Positions 33,102 through 40,805 of a DNA stretch of 64,000 nt are shown here, in pieces. Made by a program: the position numbers and the translations under genes. The DNA comes from Paractinoplanes bogorensis (GTDB lineage Bacteria > Actinomycetota > Actinomycetes > Mycobacteriales > Micromonosporaceae). The stretch is taken from the NCBI RefSeq assembly GCF_018829635.1, contig NZ_JAHKKG010000016.1, positions 186,001 to 250,000 on the forward strand, given 5' to 3'. Below the pieces are notes generated by a model. The model saw only the letters and a program-made list of their open reading frames with translations. It was not told the origin of the DNA and did no database searches. Every line of letters starts with the position of its first letter. The stretch's first letter is position 1.

Positions 33102-34250
33102 TCAGGGCAGGTAGGCGACCTCGGGGAAGGAGGGGGACGGCCCGTCGAGGAGCCGCTGCGGCCGCCCGCGCAGATGCTCGTCGAAGAACGCCACCGGATA
33201 CGCCTGATCGATCCGCACCGCCCGGGCCGGATCGAGGTCCCCGATCCAGGTACGCAGTTCCGCGTCGCTCATGCCGGTGATCCGCGCGACCTGGGGCATG
33301 AGAACCTGCAGGTCCCCGTACGCCCCGTGGAGAGCCCCCGCCGCCCGTACGTTCAACCGCCAGCCCCGCAGCTGGTCCCAGAACTGGGCGATGGCCGGTT
33401 CCAGAGCCCGTGTGTACTCGGCCGTCATCATCATGAACGGCCGGTCGACGACGCCCGTCATCAGCGGCAGCATCGGCGCGTCGATGGCCAGCCCGGCCCG
33501 CACCCGCCGATCGGCCAGCATCACCCGCGCCGTCGCCGTCCCACCCTTGGACCAGCCGAACATCCCGATCCGCCCCAGATCGAGACGGTCGGACGGCCGC
33601 GAGAAGAGGTGATCGAGCACGAACCGCGCGTCCGCCTCGTACACGGCGGGCGTGAACGATCCTTCGACGGGCGTGACCACCCGTCCGTCCGGCAGCCGGC
33701 TGTACGCGTCGCCGAGGTGGTCGATCGCGAACACGACATAGCCCCGCGAGGCCAGTTCCTGCACGATGACCGAGCTGCCGTTGCGATGGTCCCGGGCTCC
33801 GTGCGAGAAGACCACGACAGGCGATTTCCCCGTACGCGCCCTCGGCGCCCCGATCCGCCCGGATGTGAGCGGCGTGGCGATGAGATCGGCCGGATAGCCG
33901 GCGTCGACGAGGTATTTCCGCAGCACCGCCGGCTCCATCCAGGGCGCCCGGGGAAGGCGCCCGGCGTCGCGGGCCGGATACCAGACGCCCACCATCAGTT
34001 CCCGGTGCCCGGCCTGTCCGGTGAACGGGTCGGGCCGGGACCGGTCGAGCAGGCGCAGCGCAGTCGTGCCGACCGGATAGGGCCCGGTCGGCCCGGGCAG
34101 GGTGAGCCGGGGCGGTGCGGCCGCAGCGGTGCCGGCCCCGAAAGGAGCGGTGGCCGCGGCGGCGCCGGCCCCGAACGGAACAGTGGCCGCGGCCGCGAGA
34201 CCGGTCGCCAGAAGTCGCCGACGAGAGATGGACATGCGAGAGATGGACAT
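33102..34250 (-). CDS. Tat-exported alpha/beta-hydrolase (PAF-acetylhydrolase/lipase-like)
   Basis: 382 aa. The Tat signal is SRRRLLATGLAAAATVPFG. The domain contains VVVFSHGARDHRNGSSVIVQ (oxyanion region), the nucleophile elbow GMFGWSKGG, AIDAPML and GALHGAY (candidate His), in the order of secreted lipases of the platelet-activating-factor acetylhydrolase type. The start has two ATGs 15 bp apart (34250 and 34235) from a tandem duplication, giving MSISRMSISRRR. A 17-bp palindrome lies 34 bases upstream. Confidence 0.82.
   Translation of the reverse strand: MSISRMSISRRRLLATGLAAAATVPFGAGAAAATAPFGAGTAAAAPPRLTLPGPTGPYPVGTTALRLLDRSRPDPFTGQAGHRELMVGVWYPARDAGRLPRAPWMEPAVLRKYLVDAGYPADLIATPLTSGRIGAPRARTGKSPVVVFSHGARDHRNGSSVIVQELASRGYVVFAIDHLGDAYSRLPDGRVVTPVEGSFTPAVYEADARFVLDHLFSRPSDRLDLGRIGMFGWSKGGTATARVMLADRRVRAGLAIDAPMLPLMTGVVDRPFMMMTAEYTRALEPAIAQFWDQLRGWRLNVRAAGALHGAYGDLQVLMPQVARITGMSDAELRTWIGDLDPARAVRIDQAYPVAFFDEHLRGRPQRLLDGPSPSFPEVAYLP
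34221..34250 (-). repeat. 15-bp tandem duplication of the hydrolase start
   Basis: 34221-34235 and 34236-34250 differ at one base, each encoding MSISR. Confidence 0.88.
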
Positions 34251-34283
34251 ATGAGCCTCCCCGTGATTCGTAGACCCCGAGGG

Positions 34284-34300
34284 TATACACCGGGTGTATA
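34284..34300 (-). promoter_or_regulatory. Palindromic operator upstream of the hydrolase
   Basis: TATACACC and GGTGTATA (eight-base perfect arms) around one G. It lies 34 bases before the ATG and probably overlaps the promoter. The style is that of GntR or TetR sites; no regulator gene is adjacent. Confidence 0.6.
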
Positions 34301-34313
34301 GAGGTCAATGAGA

Positions 34314-34339
34314 AAGCCCGGCACCGAAGTGCCGGGCTT
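34314..34339 (-). terminator. Terminator hairpin of the AA10-GH19 operon
   Basis: Eleven-base perfect arms (34314-34324, 34329-34339) with a CGAA loop (TTCG on the minus strand), 15 bases after the chitinase stop and followed by TCTCATT. Confidence 0.82.
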
Positions 34340-34353
34340 CTCGTCAGGGAGAC

Positions 34354-35055
34354 TCAGCAGGACAGATTGCCACCCGGGTCCACACCGAGGATCGAGGCGA
34401 ACCGCTGGTACGCATCGATCCGGCTCTGCACCTGGGCCGGGTTGCCGCCGTTGCACTCCAGCGACCCGTTGATGCTCCGGATCGTCTCGCCGAAGCCGGC
34501 CCCGTTGACCATCGCGGCGTGCGGCGTCATCGAGCCCGGCCCGTTCTGGGTCATCCAGTACCAGAGCCCGGTCTGCCAGGCCACCGACGAGTCGTTCTTG
34601 ACCAGGTCGGGGTTGTTGAGCAGGTCGATGCCGAGCGCGTCACCGGCCGCCTTGTAGTTGAAGTTCCAGCTCAGCTGGATCGGACCGCGCCCGTGGTACG
34701 CGGACTGACCGGCCGGGCACCCGTACGGCTGAGCGGAGTCGCAGTAGAGCGGCCAGTTCGCCTGGTTCAGCTCCTCGACGTAGACCAGCCCGCCCGACTC
34801 GTGGTTGATGTTGGCCAGGAAGGCGGCCGCTTCGCGCTTCTGCACGTCCTCGCCGCCGGTCCCGGTGAACTCCGGGAACTTGTTCATGGCGTCGATCAGG
34901 CCCGAGTACGAGTAGAAGTCGATCCGGTTCGGGAACATCTCCTGGAACTGGGCCTCGGACACGGGCAGGGTGGCCGCCGAGGCGCTGGTGCCGGTGATCA
35001 GTGCGGCCACGCCGGCGGTGAGAGCCAGGGCAGCGGCAATGAGACGACGCTTCAT
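34354..35055 (-). CDS. Secreted GH19 chitinase
   Basis: 233 aa from ATG 35055, seven bases after GGAG and two bases after the AA10 stop. Signal peptide ends GTSASAAT. The GH19 core has SEAQFQEMFPNR, FYSYSGLIDAM, the catalytic region AAFLANINHESGGLVYVEE (first Glu in HESGG), YHGRGPIQLSWNFNY and WQTGLWYWMT. There is no chitin-binding module. It cleaves chitin and is coupled to the AA10 enzyme. Confidence 0.94.
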   Translation of the reverse strand: MKRRLIAAALALTAGVAALITGTSASAATLPVSEAQFQEMFPNRIDFYSYSGLIDAMNKFPEFTGTGGEDVQKREAAAFLANINHESGGLVYVEELNQANWPLYCDSAQPYGCPAGQSAYHGRGPIQLSWNFNYKAAGDALGIDLLNNPDLVKNDSSVAWQTGLWYWMTQNGPGSMTPHAAMVNGAGFGETIRSINGSLECNGGNPAQVQSRIDAYQRFASILGVDPGGNLSC

Positions 35056-35057
35056 GA

Positions 35058-35573
35058 TCACGCTCCGATGTTCAGGTCGACGCAGGCGTAGAACGCCATC
35101 GCGGTGTCGGCCACGTTCCAGCGGGCCAGGACGGTCTGCGGGCCGGTGAAGCCCTGCATGTTCACGGTGTGGGTCTTGGTGGCGCCGGGCTGCGCGCCGC
35201 CGTCGTCGAACGACGCCAGCAGCGTGTCGCCGATGAAGTACTCCCACGTGGTGGTCGAGTGCCGGGCCGTGAGCACCCAGTCGAACGTCACCGACTGCCC
35301 GGCCGTGGCGCGCGGCCACGCCTTGCTGTTGTCGTTGAGCACGGCGAACCGGGACCCGCCGCCGTTGCAGTCCTTCGAACCCTTGGCCGCTTCGACGCTC
35401 TGCGGCTCGTACTGGACGTCACCGCAGTCGGCGACCGCACCGCTGGCGCAGTTGGCCTGCCGAGAGGGCGGGGATGAGATGTAGCCGTGCGCCGAGGCGG
35501 GGGAGATGCCCACGGTCAGGGCGGCCACAGTGGCGCCGACGGTCAGGGCCGGGAGTGCGAACTTCTTTTTCAA
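35058..35573 (-). CDS. Secreted AA10 lytic polysaccharide monooxygenase
   Basis: 171 aa from a TTG start, supported by AGGAG ten bases upstream. Cleavage after ASA leaves His29 as the mature N-terminus (HGYISSPPSRQ), which with His105 (TARHSTTTWEYF) forms the copper histidine brace. Length and the single domain match small chitin-active AA10 enzymes. It oxidatively breaks crystalline chitin for the GH19 enzyme encoded directly downstream. Confidence 0.95.
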   Translation of the reverse strand: MKKKFALPALTVGATVAALTVGISPASAHGYISSPPSRQANCASGAVADCGDVQYEPQSVEAAKGSKDCNGGGSRFAVLNDNSKAWPRATAGQSVTFDWVLTARHSTTTWEYFIGDTLLASFDDGGAQPGATKTHTVNMQGFTGPQTVLARWNVADTAMAFYACVDLNIGA

Positions 35574-35647
35574 GAGAGGACTCCTTCGCTGAAGGCTCGA
35601 GGCGTGCAGGGCCGCACGCTTGTCGAGAGGGGGCTCAGGTGAAGGGA

Positions 35648-35752
35648 GGGGCTCGGGGGCGCGTAAAGGCCCCCGAGCGGTAGCTCAGTTGAAGAGATGG
35701 GGCTCGGGGGCGCGCAAAGGCCGCACGCCCCCGAGCGGTAGCTCAGTTGAAG
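35648..35752 (-). repeat. Tandem duplication of a gene end plus terminator hairpin
   Basis: Two units (about 35648-35694 and 35699-35752) each contain GGGGCTCGGGGGCGCG, AAAGGC, CCCCGAGCGGTAGC and TCAGTTGAAG. The last words include the stop codon of the GH64 gene (35743-35745). Each unit folds as a GCTCGGGGGC/GCCCCCGAGC hairpin, giving two serial terminators. Confidence 0.75.
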
Positions 35753-36930
35753 GGGGAGAGGTTGATGCTGATCGACGTCGGGTCGCCACTGTGCACGAGC
35801 GACTCCTGGTTGGCCACGTCGTCGAAGGCGAACGCGTACGCCTTGCCGTCGGCCATGTTCTCGTGGATCAACTTGCCGTACAGGTTGGCCGGGTCGTTCT
35901 GATAGAACGTGCCCGGGTCGGTGCTGGGCTCGACGTCCTGCGTGCCCAGGGTGCCGCGGAACAGCGCCGCGCACAGGCTGCGCGCGATCGGCCCGACGAC
36001 CAGGTCGTTCGGGGCCCCGAGGTTGCCGTCGCAGCCCCAGACGTTCGACGAGGTCGGCTTGTTGAAGCTGGCCACCTGCGCGCCGGTGGAGTCGGTGAAG
36101 TTCATGACGTCACCGCTCGTACGGCCGGTGAAGATCTTGTCGGGCTGCTCGGCGAACGGCTTGACCGTCAGGTCCTTGCCCGCATACGCGGCCCAGGCCC
36201 GGTCGATGTAGCCGCCCAGGTAGTCCGGGTTGAAGCCACCGGCGTCGGCACCCTTGCCCGGCGCGAGCACGCGCAGCACGGTTCCGTCGCCGCGGGTCTG
36301 CACCAGCTTGGCGAACTCGGGGTCGGCCTTCATACCGTCGACGACCGCGGTGTGGCCGCCCGGCTTGAGCTCACCGGTCTTGAGCGTCTGGCCGTCCGAG
36401 CCGGTCACGCTGACCGAGTGCGGCACGGCGAACATGTCCACCTGCGAGCTGTTCAGCCACACACCGGAGTCGTTGTAGGTGAACTCGCTCCAGTCGAACA
36501 GGACGTCCCGGCTCGGGTCGCCGCCGGCCCACGGCGCGGGCTGCACCAGGCCACCGGTCTCCGAGATGCGGAAGTCGAGCTTGTCCCCGAACGACATGTA
36601 CATCCGGCCGGACAGGCCCTTCGGCACCTGGAGGGTCTTGCTGGCACCCTGCGCGGGCCCGTCGATCGCCACGTCCGGCGCCGGCGTGGGCGGACTGCCC
36701 CCGGCCGGCCAGGCGGTGAAGGTGCCGCCCTCGTTGACGTAGCCGAGCTTGCCGCCGGACTCGCCGAGCACGTAGAGGTGCACGGCCTCGCTCCGGCCGG
36801 AGTCGTTGGTGACGGTCAGGGGGAGCAGATCCGGTCCCGCCGCGAAAGCGTTCGGGACGACACCCACGGCTGCGGCGATCGCAACGGTCGCCACACCGGA
36901 GACGAGCAGGGATTTGCGATTCAGTCGCAT
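35743..36930 (-). CDS. Secreted GH64 beta-1,3-glucanase
   Basis: 395 aa from ATG 36930, five bases after GGAG (GTG 36936 is in frame but abuts the site). Signal peptide ends PNAFAA. Family blocks: LPLTVTNDSGRSEAVHLYVLG, KGLSGRMYMSFGDKLDF, LFDWSEFTYNDSGVWLN, QVDMFAVPHSVSV and the C-terminal HENMADGKAYAFAFDDVANQ. These match laminaripentaose-producing GH64 enzymes. It is not operonic with its neighbours and has a LacI-type site upstream. Confidence 0.88.
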   Translation of the reverse strand: MRLNRKSLLVSGVATVAIAAAVGVVPNAFAAGPDLLPLTVTNDSGRSEAVHLYVLGESGGKLGYVNEGGTFTAWPAGGSPPTPAPDVAIDGPAQGASKTLQVPKGLSGRMYMSFGDKLDFRISETGGLVQPAPWAGGDPSRDVLFDWSEFTYNDSGVWLNSSQVDMFAVPHSVSVTGSDGQTLKTGELKPGGHTAVVDGMKADPEFAKLVQTRGDGTVLRVLAPGKGADAGGFNPDYLGGYIDRAWAAYAGKDLTVKPFAEQPDKIFTGRTSGDVMNFTDSTGAQVASFNKPTSSNVWGCDGNLGAPNDLVVGPIARSLCAALFRGTLGTQDVEPSTDPGTFYQNDPANLYGKLIHENMADGKAYAFAFDDVANQESLVHSGDPTSISINLSPFN

Positions 36931-37373
36931 AGGCACTCCACAGTCCAGCCCCGTATTGGTGCGGGCCCGGCGTACCGGTAGGGATCCCGCACCGGCCGGA
37001 ATGCTTCGGGGGCGGACATGGAAGGGGGGCGCATCCCGGCCGTGACGCTCAGTGCGTAGAGCGCTCTCTAAGCACTGTTCCCCGCCTGTTCGACCGTGTC
37101 AATCGATGACCATCACGCCATAGCACAGTTTCTCAGGCGCGCAATTCGACCCTGTTCACGCAGGTCGGGGGTGCCCGTTGAACTTTCGGGAAGGAATGTT
37201 CACGAAAGGGCAAGGCCACGCTCCGTGACTCCATTAACACACCCCCGACCCCCTTTTCCCGTACGGGCGTGAGCCGTCCCCGGTGCTTTTGTTCAACGTC
37301 TTTCCCCGTACGGGAATCAGCCCTGCCCCTGCTTCAGAAAACCTTCACGCCCGTACCGGAAACGCTGTGTCCT
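36931..37373. promoter_or_regulatory. Control region of the GH64 gene with LacI-type and CCCGTACGGG palindromes
   Basis: AGAGCGCTCT (37058-37067) is a perfect palindrome, inside a longer GTGC...GCAC frame, and resembles CebR/LacI-family operators (GAGCGCTC core) that control glucan hydrolases. Two perfect CCCGTACGGG palindromes lie at 37258-37267 and 37305-37314. The region is about 440 bp with no gene. Confidence 0.5.
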
Positions 37374-38300
37374 TTATTGATTTCCCGCGCGCGCGGGAAG
37401 CGGGTTGAAGCGCGAGTACTCCGGTTCGGTCCAGCGCAGCGGCGACGCGTGGTCGATGCGGACGACGCGTTCGACGGTGAAGTCGACCAGGCGTTGGGCA
37501 CCCGGAACGGCCGCGGCGTGCGCCGGATCCCAGTCGACGACCGCCGTGCCGGTGAGGTGCGTCAGCGTGCCGGTGGACCAGTCCGGCAGCAGCAGCCCGG
37601 CACGCGGGTTGACCTCGAGGTTGCCGAACGTGTTGAACATCGAGTTGCCCACGTAGTCGGGCCAGCGCAGCCGGGTCGGGCTCAGCGCGCGTAGAAAGCC
37701 CGGATTGCCCCCGCGGTGCGAGGCGTCCGCGTTGCCTTCCGGGTCGGCGGTGGCCACGAAGAAGGTGTCGGTGGCGTTGATGAACCCCATCTCGCCCGCG
37801 GTGAGCCGGGTGCCGAGGCGGGGGACGCCGGGCGGGACGTCGTCGCGGACGGGCACCCGCCGCTGGATGTATTTCGGGCAGTTGGGATAGATCTGGGCGA
37901 GCTCGATCCGCAGTCCGTCGCTCGCCGGCCGGGCCGTGCCGTTCATCCGGATGCGGCGCCTGGTGCCGGGTTCGATCGCGATCAGGCCGACCCGGGCCGG
38001 TCCGGCGAGCACGTCGTGCAGCGGATCGGTCGCCGCCGGCGCCGCGGCCACCGTGATCGTCGAGCGCCCGGTGACCGTGATGAAGCCCGGTTCGCCGGTC
38101 AGCAGCGTGGCCCACGGTGCGCCGTTCCGATCGACTGCCCCGACGACCAGCATCGGCTGCTCGGCCAGGAACGCCCGGCCCGCCCGCGGCATCTCGTCGT
38201 TGATCAGCACCGACACGTGGGCGGCCTCGTCGAGCAGCCCGGCCCGCTGCTGCGCGATCAGTTCACCGCGGTGATAAGGCGTCATGCCCGTCCCCGTCAC
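37374..38300 (-). CDS. Pyridoxamine 5'-phosphate oxidase-fold flavoprotein
   Basis: 308 aa from GTG 38300, six bases after GGAG; ATG 38285 is an alternative. The split-barrel fold is suggested by MLVVGAVDRNGAPWATLLTG, RVGLIAIEPGTRRRIRMNGTA, the NCPKYIQRR phrase, FFVATADPEGNADASHRGG and GNLEVNPRAGLLLPDW. This is the two-domain variety annotated as PPOX-fold family protein. The substrate is unknown. It is divergent from a CGNR regulator, probably its controller. Confidence 0.85.
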   Translation of the reverse strand: MTGTGMTPYHRGELIAQQRAGLLDEAAHVSVLINDEMPRAGRAFLAEQPMLVVGAVDRNGAPWATLLTGEPGFITVTGRSTITVAAAPAATDPLHDVLAGPARVGLIAIEPGTRRRIRMNGTARPASDGLRIELAQIYPNCPKYIQRRVPVRDDVPPGVPRLGTRLTAGEMGFINATDTFFVATADPEGNADASHRGGNPGFLRALSPTRLRWPDYVGNSMFNTFGNLEVNPRAGLLLPDWSTGTLTHLTGTAVVDWDPAHAAAVPGAQRLVDFTVERVVRIDHASPLRWTEPEYSRFNPLPARAGNQ

Positions 38301-38308
38301 GTTCGTCT

Positions 38309-38380
38309 CCTAACCTTAGAAACTCAATTTAGCGGTTAGGTGATGGCGCTGCAACCAGTGAACGGCGTTTGACCGGTTAG
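38309..38380. promoter_or_regulatory. GGTTAG-type sites in the divergent promoter
   Basis: CCTAACC at 38309-38315 is inverted to GGTTAGG at 38334-38340, with a third GGTTAG at 38375-38380. The three sites sit between the divergent starts at 38300 and 38391. Confidence 0.45.
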
Positions 38381-38390
38381 ACTGAGTGAC

Positions 38391-38918
38391 GTGACCGACC
38401 CTCGCCCCCTGACCGGGGAGCCCCTGCCGCTCGACCTGGTCAACACGCGCTGGAGCGACGACGACGGCGCGTACGACCTGTTCGATCTCCCCGGCGGGCT
38501 GGGCATCTGGCTGTCCTCGGCCGGCCTGGCGGGCTCGGTGCCCGAGTCGCCCGAGACCCTGGACGCGCTGCGGCAGACCCGGGCCGCGCTGTTCGGGCTG
38601 ATGCAGCCCGAGCCGGCCACCCACGAGATGCTCAACGAGACGCTGCGCCACGGCCGGATCGTTCGCCTGCTGACCGAGGACGGCCCGCAGGCCATCACTG
38701 AGACTGACACTCCGGCCTGGCGTGCCTCGTGGCTGGCGGCCGAGCACTACCTGCGGTTGCTGGAGGAGAACCCGTCCCGCATCCGCAAGTGCGCCAATCC
38801 GGTCTGCCCGCTGCGCTTCTACGACGTCTCGAAGTCGGGCGCCCGGCGCTGGTGCTCGATGGCCTCGTGTGGCAACCGATCCAAGTCCCGCACCCACTAC
38901 CGCCGGCACAGTCGGTGA
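38391..38918 (+). CDS. CGNR zinc-finger protein (ABATE domain), likely regulator
   Basis: 175 aa from GTG 38391. The N-terminal ABATE-like domain begins GEPLPLDLVNTRW; the C-terminus is the CGNR zinc finger, RKCANPVCPLRFYDVSKSGARRWCSM followed by CGNRSKSRTHYRR, with four metal cysteines. These are proposed stress-response transcription regulators, and divergent placement fits control of the PPOX-fold gene. Confidence 0.9.
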   Translation: MTDPRPLTGEPLPLDLVNTRWSDDDGAYDLFDLPGGLGIWLSSAGLAGSVPESPETLDALRQTRAALFGLMQPEPATHEMLNETLRHGRIVRLLTEDGPQAITETDTPAWRASWLAAEHYLRLLEENPSRIRKCANPVCPLRFYDVSKSGARRWCSMASCGNRSKSRTHYRRHSR

Positions 38919-38991
38919 AGCTGCGTTCCTGAGCAACCGGAATGCCCCATGAACAACTGACAACTGCGTCGAAGGCTGGCAACGTGATGGG

Positions 38992-40242
38992 GTGACCCGC
39001 GACGCCCTGGGCCGTCTGCGCCTGTTGTTCCTGCTCACCCTGCTCCTCGGCAGCGTGTTCGCGCTCTTCCAGATGCGTGGCGACGGCCCGTACGCCCTCA
39101 CTACCGCCACCGGGGTGCTGACCGGGCTTCTTCTGCTCCGGCTGGCCGAGTTCCGGACCGGCCGGCTCGTGCCGGCCTGGGTTGATCTGCTGGAACTGGC
39201 CGGGGCGGCGGCGATGCTCAGCATGGCGGCCAAGATGGACCCGGTGCTCGGGGTCGCCTTCTTCTCCTTGCTGTCACGGGCCGCCACCGGCCGGCTGCGC
39301 CGCCTGCTGCCCCTGCTGGCCGGCTATCTGGTGGTGTTCACAGCCGGCTCGCTGCTGCTGCACATCCCGGCCCTGTACGGCGCGTACGGCGGGATGGTGA
39401 TTGTGCCCTTGCTGGTTTTCGGCATGCGGCTGCTGCTTCTGCGGTTGCGCGCGGAACAGCAGAAGCACACCCGGATGATCGGCGAGGTGCTGAGCCGGCT
39501 GCCGCTGCCGGTCCTGGTGACCGGCTCGGAGGGCGAGGTGTTGCTGACCAACCCGGCCGCCACCGAGCTGATCGGCCCGCTCGACGAACTGCGCGCGACG
39601 CTGTCCGACGGCACCCCGGTCGACCCACGCCGGATGCGGCCCGGCGAGTCCGGCCTCGAGTTGCGGCTGACCCGCGGGGACAGCCAGGTGCTGCAGGTGG
39701 TGGCCGAGACGGTGCTGACCGAGCACGGAACGATCGTGGCGCTTCAGGACGTCACCGCGCAGCGGGGATACGAGGAACGACTGGAGTACGTCGCCTATCA
39801 CGACTCGCTGACCGGGCTGCCGAACCGGGCGCAGCTGTGGCGCCGCCTGGCTGAGGTGGCCGACCGCCCGTACTCGATGTTGCTGGTCGACCTCGACGGC
39901 TTCAAGCAGGTCAACGACACGCTGGGACACCTGGCCGGCGACGAGCTGCTGTGCTTCGTGGCCGAGCGGCTACGCGCGGCGTGTGGCCCGACCGCAACCG
40001 TGGCCCGGCTCGGCGGCGACGAGTTCGCGGTGCTCCTGCCGGACGCCGACGAGCACGCTGCCCGCACCGTCGCCGATGCCGTGCGCAGCTCTTTCCACCA
40101 GGACGTCCACCTGACCACCGGCCCGGTCCGCGTAGGCGGAAGCCTCGGCACAGCCGTAGCCACCCCCAACTGCACCCCCGACGAGGTCCTGGCCACCGCA
40201 GACGCAGCAATGTACGCCAACAAACACGCCCGCCTACCCTAG
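38992..40242 (+). CDS. Diguanylate cyclase with membrane and PAS-like domains
   Basis: 416 aa from GTG 38992. Five or six membrane segments fill the first 150 residues, a PAS-like segment follows (PVLVTGSEGEVLLTNPAATELIG) and the C-terminus is a GGDEF domain: YHDSLTGLPNRAQL, SMLLVDLDGFKQVNDTLGH and the active-site GGDEF in VARLGGDEFAVLL (about residue 340). It should make cyclic di-GMP. There is no EAL domain and no obvious I-site RxxD before GGDEF. Confidence 0.92.
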   Translation: MTRDALGRLRLLFLLTLLLGSVFALFQMRGDGPYALTTATGVLTGLLLLRLAEFRTGRLVPAWVDLLELAGAAAMLSMAAKMDPVLGVAFFSLLSRAATGRLRRLLPLLAGYLVVFTAGSLLLHIPALYGAYGGMVIVPLLVFGMRLLLLRLRAEQQKHTRMIGEVLSRLPLPVLVTGSEGEVLLTNPAATELIGPLDELRATLSDGTPVDPRRMRPGESGLELRLTRGDSQVLQVVAETVLTEHGTIVALQDVTAQRGYEERLEYVAYHDSLTGLPNRAQLWRRLAEVADRPYSMLLVDLDGFKQVNDTLGHLAGDELLCFVAERLRAACGPTATVARLGGDEFAVLLPDADEHAARTVADAVRSSFHQDVHLTTGPVRVGGSLGTAVATPNCTPDEVLATADAAMYANKHARLP

Positions 40243-40338
40243 GCCCGTCACTCCCAGACCCCACGAGCCATCGCGTGCCGGCCGTTGTTCCGTTCCGAGC
40301 CCCACGACGCGCGGAGCGCGAGCCCACCTGTGTCGGCC

Positions 40339-40513
40339 GTTGTTCCGAAGCGCGAGCCCACCGCCTGCCGGCCGTTGTTCCGAAGCGCGAGCCCACCGCG
40401 TGCCGGCTGTTGTTCCGAAGCGCGAGCCCACCGCGTGCCGGCTGTTGTTCCGAAGCGCGAGCCCACCGCGTGCCGGCTGTTGTTCCGAAGCGCGAGCCCA
40501 CCGCGTGCCCGCC
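40339..40513. repeat. Five tandem 35-bp repeats
   Basis: Units start at 40339, 40374, 40409, 40444 and 40479, each GTTGTTCCGAAGCGCGAG then CCCACCGCGTGCCGGCT with single changes. A degenerate unit begins at 40284. Units are contiguous, with no spacers. Confidence 0.92.
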
Positions 40514-40549
40514 GCCGTACCACTCAGCGCCACCACCGGAACGTGGGGT

Positions 40550-40568
40550 CTGGGGGCTCGGCCCCCAG
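40550..40568. terminator. Copy C of the GC hairpin element
   Basis: CTGGGGGC and GCCCCCAG around TCG, preceded by AACGTGGGGT as in copy B at 31502-31590. On the minus strand it lies downstream of where tRNA-Asn ended before island insertion. Confidence 0.6.
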
Positions 40569-40582
40569 GTAAGAAACAGAGC

Positions 40583-40619
40583 GAGGCCCCAGTCTGCGCA
40601 CTCCGCAGACAGGGGCCTC
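40583..40619 (-). terminator. Original tRNA-Asn terminator, now stranded at the left island end
   Basis: Sixteen-base arms (40583-40598, 40604-40619) with one A-A mismatch and a five-base loop, just outside the left att copy. On the minus strand it is followed by CTCTGTTTCTT. Confidence 0.72.
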
Positions 40620-40624
40620 CGACT

Positions 40625-40661
40625 CGCTCCCCCGATTGGACTCGAACCAATAACCTGCCGG
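40625..40661. repeat. Left attachment site (37-bp copy of the tRNA-Asn 3' half)
   Basis: It is identical to 58590-58626, from CGCTCCCCCGATTGG to AACCTGCCGG, and diverges on both sides. It holds the T-arm and the 3' side of the anticodon stem but no 5' tRNA half. Confidence 0.95.
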
Positions 40662-40805
40662 AATTGACAGACAATAGCTTCTTTGCCTGATTGAAGCCGC
40701 CAATAAAGGCTCTGAGCTGCAACGTCAGACCGGCGTCCTGCTCGACATTGATCGTCGTTTCTCGACATTGCGCATCGTTAAAGGTGAGTAATTTCGGGGG
40801 TTCTC

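Larger units (their letters stand above)
40243..40624. other. Non-coding chromosomal flank of the island: tandem repeats and terminators
   Basis: From the GGDEF stop to the left att site there is no gene. It holds the 35-bp repeats, copy C of the hairpin element and the original terminator of tRNA-Asn, each listed separately. Confidence 0.7.

Noticed and set aside
35670-35700. tRNA-like GGTAGCTCAGTTG near 35680
   Set aside because: It resembles a tRNA D-arm by chance; there is no cloverleaf and the words come from the duplicated gene end and terminator.
40339-40513. CRISPR array
   Set aside because: Units are contiguous 35-mers with no unique spacers and no cas genes are near.
40248-40523. 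ORFs through the 35-bp repeats
   Set aside because: All frames stay open because of the repeat composition; the repeated peptides have no ribosome site.
40625-40661. Second tRNA-Asn gene
   Set aside because: Only the 3' half is present; the 5' acceptor strand, D-arm and anticodon loop are missing, so it is the att copy.
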